From the NCBI RefSeq assembly GCF_037975245.1, contig NC_092576.1, positions 8,279,501 to 8,343,500 of the forward strand: 64,000 nt of DNA. Reading direction: 5' to 3'. This document shows, one piece after another, positions 24,130-34,590 of the stretch. A model generated the notes under the pieces. The model did no database searches. It was not told where the DNA came from and worked only from the letters and a program-made list of their open reading frames with translations. The translations under genes were made by a program, and so were the position numbers. Position 1 is the stretch's first letter. The number at the start of each line of letters is the position of its first letter. Source of the stretch: Apostichopus japonicus (lineage: Eukaryota; Echinodermata; Holothuroidea; Aspidochirotida; Stichopodidae).

Positions 24130-24932
24130 TTAGTCATGTCCTTCCTGAATGTTCAGCCCATGAGGTTGAATGGTACGAAGGCGTTGCATCCAGAGCCTCT
24201 CTCTGCTGATACGTACTAGGTCAGGACGGCTACCTAAGGATTCAATCCCCTGTAGGGACATGTCGTTAATGGTATGGTTGGGAAGGTTAAAATGTTCTCC
24301 AACTGGGGTCTCAGTCTTCATGGTGTTGACTGTGGATCTGTGACCATAGAAACGCTTCTTGAGGGTGGTTTTGGTTTCGCCAACATACTGGATGCCGCAA
24401 ACTCTACAAGAGATCAGATAGATGACATTGGTGGTAGTGCAAGTGATGTGACCCTTAGTCTTGTGTGTGAGTTGCATGCTGTGGCTGGTGATGGAATTGG
24501 ATTCAACAATGTGGTGGCTGCAGACGATGCATCTCGAAGTACGATCACATTTGAAGGTACCATGCTGAATGGGTGTGGGGTTAGAAGTAAGAGGTGGAAC
24601 AGCAGCACGTACAAGAAGGTCTCGTAGGTTGCGTGGTCGTCTGTAGGCGATGATGGGTTTTTCAGGGATGGCTCGTTGGAGTCTATCTGAAGTGAGGAGA
24701 ATGTTGTGGTTGTTAGAGGTGATTTTCTGAAGGGGAGGAAGATTTGGGTGGAAAGTAACAACGAGGGGCAGCTTGTTGTCGCAATCTCGTCCCTTTTTGT
24801 CCTTCACTGCCAAAGTAGATGATCTGGAAAGGGAGCGGACTCTCTGAATGGCTACACGCACCCTTCTGGCACTATGGCCCCTGGCAATAAGGTGTTTTTC
24901 CAAAGCATCTGTATGGCGAATGAAAGAGGAAT
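24130..24932 (-). pseudogene. Penelope-like GIY-YIG endonuclease, left copy
   Basis: Open frame from the palindrome centre to a stop at 24130. It carries the C-terminal part of a Penelope-like retroelement protein: a basic linker (RHTDALEKHLIARGHS), a Cys/His cluster (KCDRTSRCIVC followed by H-H), then the GIY-YIG nuclease with IYLISC, IQYVGET (the YIG-equivalent), the catalytic Arg region LKKRFYGHRS, and VGEHFNLPNH. The reverse transcriptase is missing, so this is a truncated passenger. The Cys-rich motif before the nuclease is as in Neptune-type elements. The frame continues past the centre into antisense sequence; those extra N-terminal residues are not real. Confidence 0.85.
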
Positions 24933-24941
24933 ATAATTTTA

Positions 24942-25744
24942 ATTCCTCTTTCATTCGCCATACAGATGCTTTGGAAAAACACCTTATTGCCAGGGGCCAT
25001 AGTGCCAGAAGGGTGCGTGAAGCCATTCAGAGAGTCCGCTCCCTTTCCAGATCATCTACTTTGGCAGTGAAGGACAAAAAGGGACGAGATTGCGACAACA
25101 AGCTGCCCCTCGTTGTTACTTTCCACCCAAATCTTCCTCCCCTTCAGAAAATCACCTCTAACAACCACAACATTCTCCTCACTTCAGATAGACTCCAACG
25201 AGCCATCCCTGAAAAACCCATCATCGCCTACAGACGACCACGCAACCTACGAGACCTTCTTGTACGTGCTGCTGTTCCACCTCTTACTTCTAACCCCACA
25301 CCCATTCAGCATGGTACCTTCAAATGTGATCGTACTTCGAGATGCATCGTCTGCAGCCACCACATTGTTGAATCCAATTCCATCACCAGCCACAGCATGC
25401 AACTCACACACAAGACTAAGGGTCACATCACTTGCACTACCACCAATGTCATCTATCTGATCTCTTGTAGAGTTTGCGGCATCCAGTATGTTGGCGAAAC
25501 CAAAACCACCCTCAAGAAGCGTTTCTATGGTCACAGATCCACAGTCAACACCATGAAGACTGAGACCCCAGTTGGAGAACATTTTAACCTTCCCAACCAT
25601 ACCATTAACGACATGTCCCTACAGGGGATTGAATCCTTAGGTAGCCGTCCTGACCTAGTACGTATCAGCAGAGAGAGGCTCTGGATGCAACGCCTTCGTA
25701 CCATTCAACCTCATGGGCTGAACATTCAGGAAGGACATGACTAA
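24942..25744 (+). pseudogene. Penelope-like GIY-YIG endonuclease, right copy
   Basis: Mirror image of the left copy, the same protein with one Val/Glu difference close to the centre (REAIQ here, RVAIQ on the left). It ends at TAA 25742-25744. The GIY-YIG motifs are intact, but the RT half is absent and there is no natural start codon on this side of the centre. It is followed by a CT-rich 3' UTR of about 300 bp with a 14-C run and the ribozyme-like motif. Confidence 0.85.
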
Positions 25745-26058
25745 CTTTCCTCTGTTCCCTACTCCTTCTCCCCTTTCTCCCTTCCCCCCCCCCCCCCTTT
25801 CACTCTTCCTCTTACAGCTCTCTTCCCCTCCATTTTTCTTCACACCTTTCTGTCTTTGTCCCTCTCCAGTTTATTCCTCACCCTGTGCCTTTAATCCTCT
25901 CTTTGTCCCTCCACAGTTTATCTCCTTCCTCTCCTCTTCTCCTGTTGCTTTCTACTTATAATCCCCTTTCATCCATCTCATTGTGTTCACCGTGCTCATT
26001 AACCTGTCTGTATTCTGTGCGTGTTTTTGTCCCCTCTGTTACTGTAACTTGTCATTTA

Positions 26059-26097
26059 GCCTCTGAAGAAGATCCTGCTAGGATCGAAACGTCAGGC
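26059..26097 (+). ncRNA. Compact hammerhead-like ribozyme motif, right arm
   Basis: Stem I GCCT (26059-26062)/AGGC (26094-26097), CTGAAGA 26063-26069, stem II GATCCT/AGGATC with loop GCT (71-76/80-85), GAAAC 26086-26090, and cleavage triplet GTC 26091-26093. The palindromic ACGT at the stem III position would allow two molecules to pair, as in dimeric small hammerheads. Confidence 0.6.
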
Positions 26098-26172
26098 CAA
26101 CTTACTTTTACACATTCTATTACACAGGCTCTCTAGTGGATAAGCAGTTTGCTAACAGTTTTATTTCATTTT

Positions 26173-26185
26173 GACAATCTTACCT
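26173..26185. repeat. Right target-site duplication of the Penelope insertion
   Basis: GACAATCTTACCT, identical to 23749-23761. Confidence 0.85.
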
Positions 26186-26330
26186 AGAGAGAAAACAACT
26201 GTTAGTAAACTGCTATGTTAAAGTTAGAGCGCCTTACTTTCTGATCCTATCAGAATCTTCTTCAGTGGCAAACTGAGACGCAATCAAACACATCAAGTGA
26301 CACATATGCAAAGACATTTCAATTTTGACA
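26186..26330 (-). mobile_element. Decayed Penelope 3' end in the 5' flank
   Basis: On the minus strand CACTGAAGAAGATTCTG and then AGCAGTTTACTAACAGTTG parallel the ends of the intact element (CTCTGAAGAAGATCC, then AGCAGTTTGCTAACAGTTT). The GAAAC-GTC half of the ribozyme core has decayed to GAAAGTAAG. Present in the same place in D (33056-33200), F (54920-55060) and G (63650-63780). Confidence 0.65.
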
Positions 26331-26499
26331 TAAAAGTAATGAATAATAATAATACCAAATTAATATGCCACTCTTATCAGTCAAGACGTGTTCAATCGCG
26401 CTTACAACGACAACAAATTACGAACGAGACAGATAAATGAATGAATAAATAAATAAATAAATAAATGAAGGGTTAAAACATGACCTCTATCTAGCGAAT

Positions 26500-26870
26500 A
26501 ACACAAGAAGTGCACGGGTGTGCTTAAACCAAAATATAAATAAAGATAGTTGAAAAAAATTAGTTGATAGTTAACTTACAGAAGTATTCATCGTAATTAT
26601 TAAAGAGAATTTTTTTTAGACGTTTCTTAATAGAATCATAGGTTGGAATGATTCGGAGTTCTAGTGGTATGGTGTTCCATAATCGAGGCCACATTTTGAC
26701 AAGTGAGCAATCAGTGAACTTGGTTTAAGTTTTTGGTTTGAGTGCAATGGCTATGGAGGTAGGGGAAACTAATTATATCATTGATTAATAAATAGGCGCA
26801 TTGTCATGTAGACATTTATAGACCATCAGTATCAATTTTAATAAGATTATCTCAAGCACTCCCTATACAA
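26500..26870 (-). mobile_element. Decayed LINE C-terminus (family 3)
   Basis: The minus strand reads ILMVYKCLHDNAPIY, then LVKMWPRLWNTIPLELR, IPTYDSIKKRLKKIL and FNNYDEYF, with stops between. This is the classic end of CR1/RTE-like LINE proteins (LWN-LP--LR...S-K--LK--LF). Also present at 33430-33740 (D), 55300-55610 (F) and beyond 63640 (G, cut by the window). Confidence 0.75.
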
Positions 26871-26958
26871 TAGTCCGTGTACCTGAGACTGTGGTAATTA
26901 CCATTATGTTGATCGGGGTAATGTAAGTTGGTGTTAAACAAGAGCCTAAGGGCACTAT

Positions 26959-27682
26959 GGTTCCTTGCTTGTAAGGAATATTTACAAGGGAACAGCACTG
27001 TCCTAAAATCGCTATGTGGCCTGATGAACACACACAATATTATTGCCCAAAATATCACAAATCAACCGTTGGTCCTGTTGAGAACCTGTTGACGACCAAG
27101 TGACTGATATGAGCAAGAGTTGGCTTTTTTTTTTACAGAACTTACAGAATCATCCTAACTGTACTTATTAAGAATTTTAACAAAACCAAACGAACTTCGA
27201 TCTCTAATAACTTCGCACACAAAGGTTGCAGAGGAGTCAACTTATGGACAATTTAGATCGGAATATGCATTATAAAAAAAAAAAAATTAACCTCTCATAA
27301 CTTCGCACACGAAGGTCGCACAGGGGTCAACCATGGGCAATTTTGATCGGAAGGTACCTTTGAGATCCGATTATGGCCACGAAAATTTAAATAACCAAAG
27401 AAACTAATAAAGGTCACCGGAGGTCAACCTAAGGTCAAAGGTCACCTAGATGCGGGTCGACTGTTGGATTACAATAGCGTAACTCCCAACCTTGACGGAC
27501 ATTTTGTTTCAAGTTATTACAAAAATTATAGTTTTTGACCCCTTATTGACCTTTGTTGACCTTGGATCACATGACCCTTATGTTTTGAAACGATCCCTTA
27601 CCCCATTCATAACTACTCCCAAAATATCAACCATGTCGGAACCCTGTCAATAGGAGTTATTGCTGTTTTCAATATTATGGTT
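26959..27682. mobile_element. GGTTCC-ended repeat, right-truncated
   Basis: Begins GGTTCCTTGCTTGTAAGGAA and matches 55694-56417 of unit F, where the element is complete. It contains TGACCT/AGGTCA half-sites, including a direct repeat AGGTCA-A-AGGTCA at 27432-27444. It stops abruptly at about 27682, where the spacer block begins, which implies a deletion of about 1.5 kb relative to F. Confidence 0.6.
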
Positions 27683-28918
27683 ATTTACCTGATGAAGCAT
27701 ATCGCTCTTAATAAAACTCATCATCTGGCTAGAACGTAGGAAGATGTGTATTGGTGTTTTTATGAAGAAACATCAACTCTGAACTCTTTACTTTCTATGA
27801 AAACAAACATCGATGGAAATATAGCTAAACGATATATAAAGAGTTAGCTACGGACCCCAAACACACACACCTGGTAACTTACTAGGAATGCCAGCTGTTA
27901 TACTTTGTAACAAATTTTGAAGATAATAATATGAATCTTCAAAGCAGTTGATGAGAAATAAATTTCCTTTTGTTGCCTTTTGAGAAGGACGAGAGACAAA
28001 GGGCCAGCGTTTGAGGTCCCTTGCTACATCCTTGCATCGTTCTGTGTTGACGTCCAGACGTTTGATATCGCCCTTGTAAACATCTTCATGGGGCAGGTGG
28101 GGTAGTTAGTGCTGTCCAGTGATCCTCTTTTTAACTAAAAATTCGAAATACAGGATCTCGTTGGGAATCTACTATCCTCCATTCTGCATACGTGACCAGA
28201 CCGGAGCAGCCTATGTCAGCCTGAGCAATATGTGCATTGCGGGAGTTTTGTGGGAGTTTGGAGCATTCTCTCTTCAGGTAAAGCTTATAGAAACTATTCC
28301 CCTTGTCATGTTCTGTGTTCTACATTGCCTAAGCTTCACTACCGTATTGGAGAGTACTGATGATAAAGACTTTGGAAACTGCCATCTTGGTCTTGATTGC
28401 AGTTAATTTTGAATTCTCCATAGTATTCTACGTATTATTTATATTTATTAATTAGCGTACAAAGTTTGCTTAGTTCAAAAATATATCGACTAAAAGGGAT
28501 TTAAAGGTGATGTGCAAATGATTTAGCCATTACTTTTAATGGACAAAGGCTCTTTTCTCGGTGCAAGCACGTCTTCTTTTATCCTTCCATCAAACTAAAG
28601 ATTAACAAGTGCTTTCATGGTTTAACATGGTTTCATTTGTTCATGTAAATATTGAAGACGAGATCTTTTTGAACTGGCACATACATTGAGAAATACCAAA
28701 GAGCTATAAAAATCTTCGGAGATCTGAAAACAGAATATATAACCAATTCAAGGCACTGCTAGGAGCCAGATACTTAAATAAAGATCCAAGGCACTGTTAG
28801 GACAGATGTGACCGCGCCATCTGCCAAATATCTCTATTGCTGTTAAGATCAGTGGGGAAAAACAGAGATCACTAGCTCAGATAAGGAAGCGAAACATATA
28901 AAGTTTTCATATTTGCTG
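27683..28918 (-). repeat. Inter-unit spacer block before D (LINE family 1)
   Basis: Matches 48750-50400 and 57950-59260, and is inverted at 10370-11500. It includes the minus-strand LINE C-terminus at about 27890-28400, which lacks about 24 bp after GTAAAGCTTA relative to the F and G copies. No host gene. Confidence 0.7.
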
Positions 28919-29447
28919 TTGTAAAATGGGATTTGTATATAAAGCAAAATGATCCAGTTTTGTCGCTATGAAATATTTTATTGACCATTTACATACGAAA
29001 AAAAACTGTGATACATTGAAAATAATACATTGGTTGTACGATATAAAGTATAGGTCATGCATAATTATGTAAACCACAATACTTGCAGTAGGAAGTTAAA
29101 GAAAAGACGTTTAACAATACAAACAAACCGAATGGATACACTACAATTATTATTTCATTCATAAAGAAACTTGTTCACATATAATTAATTTGACATTGCA
29201 ACGCTATTCACTTCTCAAATCGTGTCATACTTTAATTTAATATGAACTTCAAGTGGGTTTCAATTTCTTTACTTTGCTTCATATGTAACCCGAAGAGATA
29301 AACATGTTAGGTGGAGTGACATGTTCTTCTACATAATGCATAAATCTAACATTATTTGACTTATTCAGACTTATTTGATAATTATCGTATGTAGTAGCGC
29401 TGATGCCCTTTTGTGAGAAAATTTAACTGGGAAATGAAGAGGAAGTT
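28919..29447 (-). repeat. 3' flank of LRR unit D, distal part
   Basis: Matches 50400-51174 and 59270-60047. The segment ends with the left target duplication TGAAGAGGAAGTT (29435-29447). Confidence 0.7.
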
Positions 29448-29992
29448 CTTCTTCTTCAGCCGTTGTCGATCCACTGCTGGATGAAGGCCTCAGCATGATA
29501 TCTCCAACTCTCTCTCTCCCTTGCATGTGTGTACCAATTGGTTTCATTCCAGAATTTCTGTATTTTATCTCTCCATCTCTTTCTTTGCCTGCCTCTGTTC
29601 CTTTCCCCGTCAAGCGGTGTCCATACAGTGGTTAGCGTGCTCCATCTTCCATCTCCCCTTCTAGTGACATGGCCGGCCCATGTCCATTTACGATGTTTGA
29701 TTACTTCCATTATATCCTGTACCTTTGTCTGTTTCCTTATCCACTTATTGGTTTTGTGATCTTTGTATGTTATGTTAAGCATACTCCTCTCCATGTTATG
29801 TTGTGCGGCTGCTAACTTTCTTTCCATTTTAATTGTTAGTGTCCATGTTTCTGATGCATATGTCATTGATGGGAGAATGCATTGGTCATACACTTTCCTT
29901 TTAAGCATAATGGTAGATTGTCCTTCATGATGTGGCTGTATCTGCCAAATGCTTGCCACCCTGCTTTGATCCTCCTCCTTATTTCATTATCT
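29448..29992 (-). mobile_element. 5'-truncated LINE insertion in unit D (family 4)
   Basis: A 545-bp insert bounded by the 13-bp duplication TGAAGAGGAAGTT (29435-29447 and 29993-30005). On the minus strand it encodes a LINE C-terminus: RRIKAGWQAFGRYSH, LKRKVYDQCILPSMTY, SETWTLTIKMERKLA, KWTWAGHVTRRGDGRW, GRQRKRWRDKIQ and a stop, ending directly in a GAA-repeat tail. A 1-bp deletion near 29902 breaks the frame. Sister insertions lie at 51175-51719 and 60048-60593; C, E and A have the empty site. Confidence 0.85.
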
Positions 29993-30245
29993 TGAAGAGG
30001 AAGTTATATTATGATAATTTGACTTATTCCTCAACAAAAATTCTAATTGAACGAATACAAAAAGTGAGAAATACTCAACAGAACCATTATTCTCTGAAAT
30101 GAAGTTTCTTCAAAGGAGTAAACTATATGCATATTGTGAAAGGCTCAAGAAAATAGTCCTCTTGTTATCACTAGCTTTATTTCATTGGTGAAACCTGGGA
30201 AGATTAGGTAAAATTGTTGACGAACAACTTTTTATACTTTTGCAG
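29993..30245 (-). repeat. 3' flank of LRR unit D, proximal part
   Basis: Continues the unit flank after the LINE. The minus-strand poly(A) signal AATAAA is at 30176-30181. Confidence 0.7.
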
Positions 30246-31766
30246 TTACGTTGGTACGTCTTCACTTATCGACACACAAAATTTTCGTACTAACCTTAAA
30301 AGTATTGGAAATAGAAACAATGTGATAACTAATAAACCGAATACTATCACCAGACCGTTTATATCATGATCAACTACTGTAGTACCGCCGCTCACTGTAA
30401 CAGATGTACCATGTGTCAATGTTGTTTTCTCGTGATCTGTTTCGCATCTTTTCAGATTAACAGAGGTAATCTTTTGATTATTGTATTCATTGGGTGTCGC
30501 ACAACTAGGATAAAGTCTCTCGTGAGTATGGGACATCAGTAAATAGTCTCTTAAATGAATTGCATAGCAATCGCACTTAATAGGATTACCTAAAAGGTTA
30601 AATGTTGAATATGTGTACAAGTTGTTTAAAGTGTCGACGTCAAGAAATTCGATTCGGTTTCCAGCCAAATCGAGGAACCGAAGATCGCGATTGTTATAAA
30701 AGAGGTTTGGATTGATCGACTCTATCTTATTATATTCAAGTGAAAGAGCACTTAACTTTTCATTTTGATTAAAAAGGTCTGGATCAGCAAGGTCTTTAAT
30801 AAGGTTGCCAGACAATTTAATTTCTTCAACGTTAGGGAACTTTGAAAAGAATAGTGAATAAATATCTTCTATGAAATTATTTTGAAGTCCAAGTTGAACC
30901 ACTGATGAAGAGTTGTTATTAAACCAATTTATTGGCAAATTTGAAATATTATTATGGCTGAGAATGACAGAACGCAGTGACGTAATTCCGTAGAAATAAG
31001 CTGAATTTAAGTTGACCAAGTAGTTATTTTCTAATACTAGATATTTTAGAGATTTATGGTAAACATATGTTCCAGTAAGAAACACTAACTCGTTGTCATC
31101 TAAATCAAGTGATTCCAAATTTTGCAGATACTGAAGTATATTAAGGGAAAATATTGATATCTTGTTCTTGGATAAGTTTAAAGTTTTCAGCGAACTAAAT
31201 CCACGTAGTGTATCGTCTTTAACAACCACCAATCGGTTATGCGATAAATTCAGGCTTTCTACAGAAGTTAAATTTTGAAAAACATTACCAATATCAACGA
31301 TACCGTTGGTACTTAAATATAGGTTTTCCAAACTCATCATGCCTTGAAAAATTCTTGTAGGCAGTGTTTCGATATTGTTATGACTTATGTAAATATTCTT
31401 CAATTTCGTCAAATTTCGAAAATATGTCGAATTAATATTATCAAGCAATAGCTTACCATTGTTAATAAAGGATAACTCTCTTAAGTTACTCAGACCGGCG
31501 AGAAACCGCCAGTCACCATTTTGAATGAATGTTGAATTACTATTGCTTATGACCAGAGCCGCCAATTTTTGAGAGAGTTCCTTTTCAAACTGGTCTGAAC
31601 TATTTGACATAAGTTTGCTGCAAACTAGAGTATAATATAACGGACAACAGTTGGACGGGGTAGGATTCTCGCAGTCATCATATACATCCCAATATAAACC
31701 ACACGTTTTAGACAGTATTTTCAAAACTAGAAATGTCAAAGTCGCGAGAATAAAGTATTGAGACAT
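30246..31766 (-). CDS. LRR transmembrane receptor, copy D
   Basis: Intact 506-codon frame with the same layout as C: signal peptide, LRRNT Cys22/32/40/41/49, 13 LRRs, LRRCT, stalk, one membrane helix (about 471-490), short tail ending EDVPT. Residues 1-222 differ from C at two sites only (L18 for R, S93 for N), but 223-506 differ at 50 sites and resemble copy G. That makes D a mosaic, best explained by gene conversion or unequal crossing-over near LRR7. Variable residues sit on the exposed beta-strand positions of LRR7-LRR11 (D223, D224, Y242, E246, I268, H271, G293, Q295, K317). It is likely a surface recognition receptor; the ligand is unknown. Confidence 0.9.
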   Translation of the reverse strand: MSQYFILATLTFLVLKILSKTCGLYWDVYDDCENPTPSNCCPLYYTLVCSKLMSNSSDQFEKELSQKLAALVISNSNSTFIQNGDWRFLAGLSNLRELSFINNGKLLLDNINSTYFRNLTKLKNIYISHNNIETLPTRIFQGMMSLENLYLSTNGIVDIGNVFQNLTSVESLNLSHNRLVVVKDDTLRGFSSLKTLNLSKNKISIFSLNILQYLQNLESLDLDDNELVFLTGTYVYHKSLKYLVLENNYLVNLNSAYFYGITSLRSVILSHNNISNLPINWFNNNSSSVVQLGLQNNFIEDIYSLFFSKFPNVEEIKLSGNLIKDLADPDLFNQNEKLSALSLEYNKIESINPNLFYNNRDLRFLDLAGNRIEFLDVDTLNNLYTYSTFNLLGNPIKCDCYAIHLRDYLLMSHTHERLYPSCATPNEYNNQKITSVNLKRCETDHEKTTLTHGTSVTVSGGTTVVDHDINGLVIVFGLLVITLFLFPILLRLVRKFCVSISEDVPT

Positions 31767-31995
31767 TGTCCTTAAAAACCTTATTGGCCTTTTTGGTGCA
31801 AAAAGACAGCCCAGTAACGAAATGAGTCAAACCCGTGAGAGGGTCTGGATAAAAACTACTATAACGAACACATGGAGTGATATGATCGTCAGCAGGAAGA
31901 TACCAGTCTTTGTAGGAACCTAAATTAAATTATGTGATCGTTTCTTATGGAACTTTCATACCCGTTCCTTAACGTATTCCGCGCGCCTGACGTCG
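31767..31995 (-). promoter_or_regulatory. Candidate promoter of LRR-D
   Basis: AP-1 heptamer TGAGTCA at 31823-31829 and CRE-like TGACGTCG at 31988-31995. Almost identical to C. Confidence 0.4.
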
Positions 31996-33045
31996 TTTCT
32001 GTTATAATTCGTTTATGACGGATATTACAATTATTGTTTGATACAAGTTTGATACAATTCTTCTGCTTTCCAAGTAACCTTTAATTTGCGGATATACAAT
32101 GCAGAGCTGTTAGGAATGAACATGTCCTCTCTGGATTGCTGTGAAGGTATTCACCCAATGAAACCAACATTTGGTAATGTAGTGATATTTAACCTTATAG
32201 AATCAACATTGATCAACTCCAACAGTTCCTTGGAGAATTATGATAACATATATTTTAATACACAAACTCCAAATGTGTTGAAAATCGATGTCGATCAAAA
32301 GTCGAAAATAGGAAGAGCATTCCTCCCCAAAAAGGTTTATTCATCTGGAGGTGAGGTGTAAACATCACCCGTATACACAGAACAAATATTCTTCTTAGCA
32401 CAACAGAGAGATGAATAAAGTAGCGTCGATACACCAGGACATTGAAATTAATAAAGCTGATAAACCAGGACAGTTTTATCAAGAAATTTGTAATACATAT
32501 TTCCTTCAAAAAATTGTCTTTCCAAATATGTCTTAGTTGCATGAAAAATCAATGAGGTTACTTGTCCATAGAATAAATCTCTTTAAGGCAATCATATGCA
32601 GTTGTAATAGTCGCATCGATACACCAGAACTGAGTTAGTATTAACGTTTATATAACAGGACTGTTAAGCAAAGACACTGAAATTATGTTTTCCAGCACAA
32701 ATTCCTCTTTGTAATTTTTCCATCAGTTCCATGAAAGAATATATTAGCTACATTCAAGAATAGTGAAAACATTTACTTTGACACAACAAGGTTGAGATGG
32801 AAATAGCTGCGTTGATACAATAACATGTCCAGGACTAAAGTTCACGTTGATCCATCAGAATGGTGCATAACACATCAAAATATTAGTATGTTGGATGTCG
32901 TAAAAATATTCACTTAAATCCTCCTTCTAGTTATGATAAACAAAAAAGTAACACTGGTAAGTTCATGCTTCATTCTCTCCTGGTATTAAAGTGAAAAAAA
33001 AGAAGGTTTAAGAATAATCAGGAGACAGCCGCAAAATCTTTCGAC
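31996..33045 (-). repeat. 5' flank of LRR unit D
   Basis: Near-identical to 22702-23748 of unit C. The Penelope target site (GACAATCTTACCT, about 33042-33054) is empty here. Confidence 0.8.
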
Positions 33046-33830
33046 AATCTTACCTAGAGAGAAAACAACTGTTAGTAAACTGCTATGTTAAAGTTAGAGC
33101 GCCTTACTTTTTGATCCTATCAGAATCTTCTTCAGTGGCAAACTGAGACGCAATCAAACATTTCAAGTGACACATATGCACTGACATTTCAGTTTTGACA
33201 TATAAGTAATGAATAATGATAATACCAAATTAATATGCCACTCTTATCAGTCAAGACGTGTTCAATCGCGCTTACAACGACAACAAATTACGAACGAGAC
33301 AGATAAATGAATGAATAAATAAATAAATGAAGGGTTAAAGCATGACCACTATCTAGCGAACAACACAAGAAGTGCACGGGCGTGCTTAAACCAAAATATA
33401 AATGAAGATAGTAGAAAAGAGAAATTAGTTGATAGTTAACTTACAGAAGTATTCATCGTAATTATTAAAGAGAATTTTTTTTAGACGTTTCTTAATAGAA
33501 TCATAGGTTGGAATGACACGGAGTTCTAGTGGTATGGTGTTCCATAATTTAGGCCACATTTTGACAAGTGAGCAATCAGTGAACTTGGTTTAAGTTTTTG
33601 GTTTGAGTGCAATGGCTATGGAGGGAGTGAAACTAATTATATCGTTGATTAAATTAGTAGGCGCAGAGTCATGTAGACATTTATAGACCATCAGTATCAT
33701 TTTTAATAAGATTATCTCAAGCACTCCCTATACAATAGTCCATGTATCTGAGACTGTGGTTAGTACCTTTATTTTGATTGGAGTAACGTTAGTTGGTGTT
33801 AAATAAAAAACAATTTGAAAATATATCTAT
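33046..33830 (-). mobile_element. Decayed Penelope end plus LINE C-terminus, unit D
   Basis: Same composite as 26186-26955 in unit C. Penelope-like CACTGAAGAAGATTC lies at about 33127-33141, and the LINE family 3 C-terminus at 33430-33740. The GGTTCC-ended element present in C and F is absent: sequence passes directly from GTTGGTGTTAAA into the next shared segment. Confidence 0.65.
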
Positions 33831-34590
33831 AACGAAAATAAATGTTTGCACTGCAGATGACGTATAAGGAACAAACATATTTTTTTATTTATTCTGAAAT
33901 ACAGTTCTCATTCGACTACTCAAAAATGTATATTTTAGGCCATCCTTACTCATTAAGAATATAACCCCTGTGACGAGGTACAAGTACGAAGGTTCTAATA
34001 TTTTTGACTAATGTTTCTAGAATGACTGGCAGTATTCCAAATCTAATTTCAAAATAAGGTAAGTAATTGACTATGAAGCCAGAATCTTACCATTGATATA
34101 CTAGAAGACTGAAAAATACAACAACAACAAAGAATGTAAAACTTTACAATTTCATCTGGCTTCATTTTATTGTCTATAGTATTCCATGAGGGAATGATAT
34201 AAAAAAAATCTACATTTACTTCAACGGCGTCAGGACAAAGAAGAAAGTCAGCATTGAGAACAAAACAAAACTTTCCCTAAAAGTCATGTCTTATGTAATT
34301 GTTTAAAAACACATGGAAGGATAGCGAGATCGCGTGGCATTAAAGAACGTAACAATGCATGTAGGTTCAATAATTAATTGGAAGCAACTTGTTTGATTTT
34401 GATCTTATTTTAGTCATCTTTAGATGGAGCTCTTACCAGTTTCCATTTCAAACTTTTCATCATAACCTGTAACTACAGCAACCTTTTTATTTGTTGCTTC
34501 TTTTCTTTCTCTTTCTCTTTCCTTTTCTTTTTATTTGATGCATATTTATTTTCAAAAGGAACTATCCTCTCTTTGAAAGAAAGTATTTAC
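33831..34590. repeat. Shared distal spacer, D and F
   Basis: Matches 56640-57320 (shared strings ATAAATGTTTGCACT and TTCCATGAGGGAATGATATA). A CT-rich tract runs 34495-34540. No gene. Confidence 0.6.

Larger units (their letters stand above)
23762..26172. mobile_element. Palindromic Penelope-like element insertion
   Basis: Two 5'-truncated Penelope-like copies joined head to head. The left arm (23762-24932) is the reverse complement of the right arm (24942-26112) around the 9-bp spacer ATAATTTTA. The arms differ by one substitution (24854 versus 25020) and by G-run length (11 versus 14). The right copy extends about 60 bp further at its 3' end. Both 3' ends face outwards. A 13-bp target duplication flanks it, and the empty site is preserved in units D, F and G. 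The insertion therefore happened after the C/D duplication, and its arms are young or were copied from one another. Confidence 0.9.

Noticed and set aside
24933-25026. N-terminal residues of the two Penelope frames that cross the palindrome centre
   Set aside because: They are antisense to the opposite arm; no real protein begins there.
24274-25600. 115- and 117-codon frames on the other strands of the Penelope arms
   Set aside because: Shadow frames of the GIY-YIG coding sequence. They are identical between arms only because the arms are identical.
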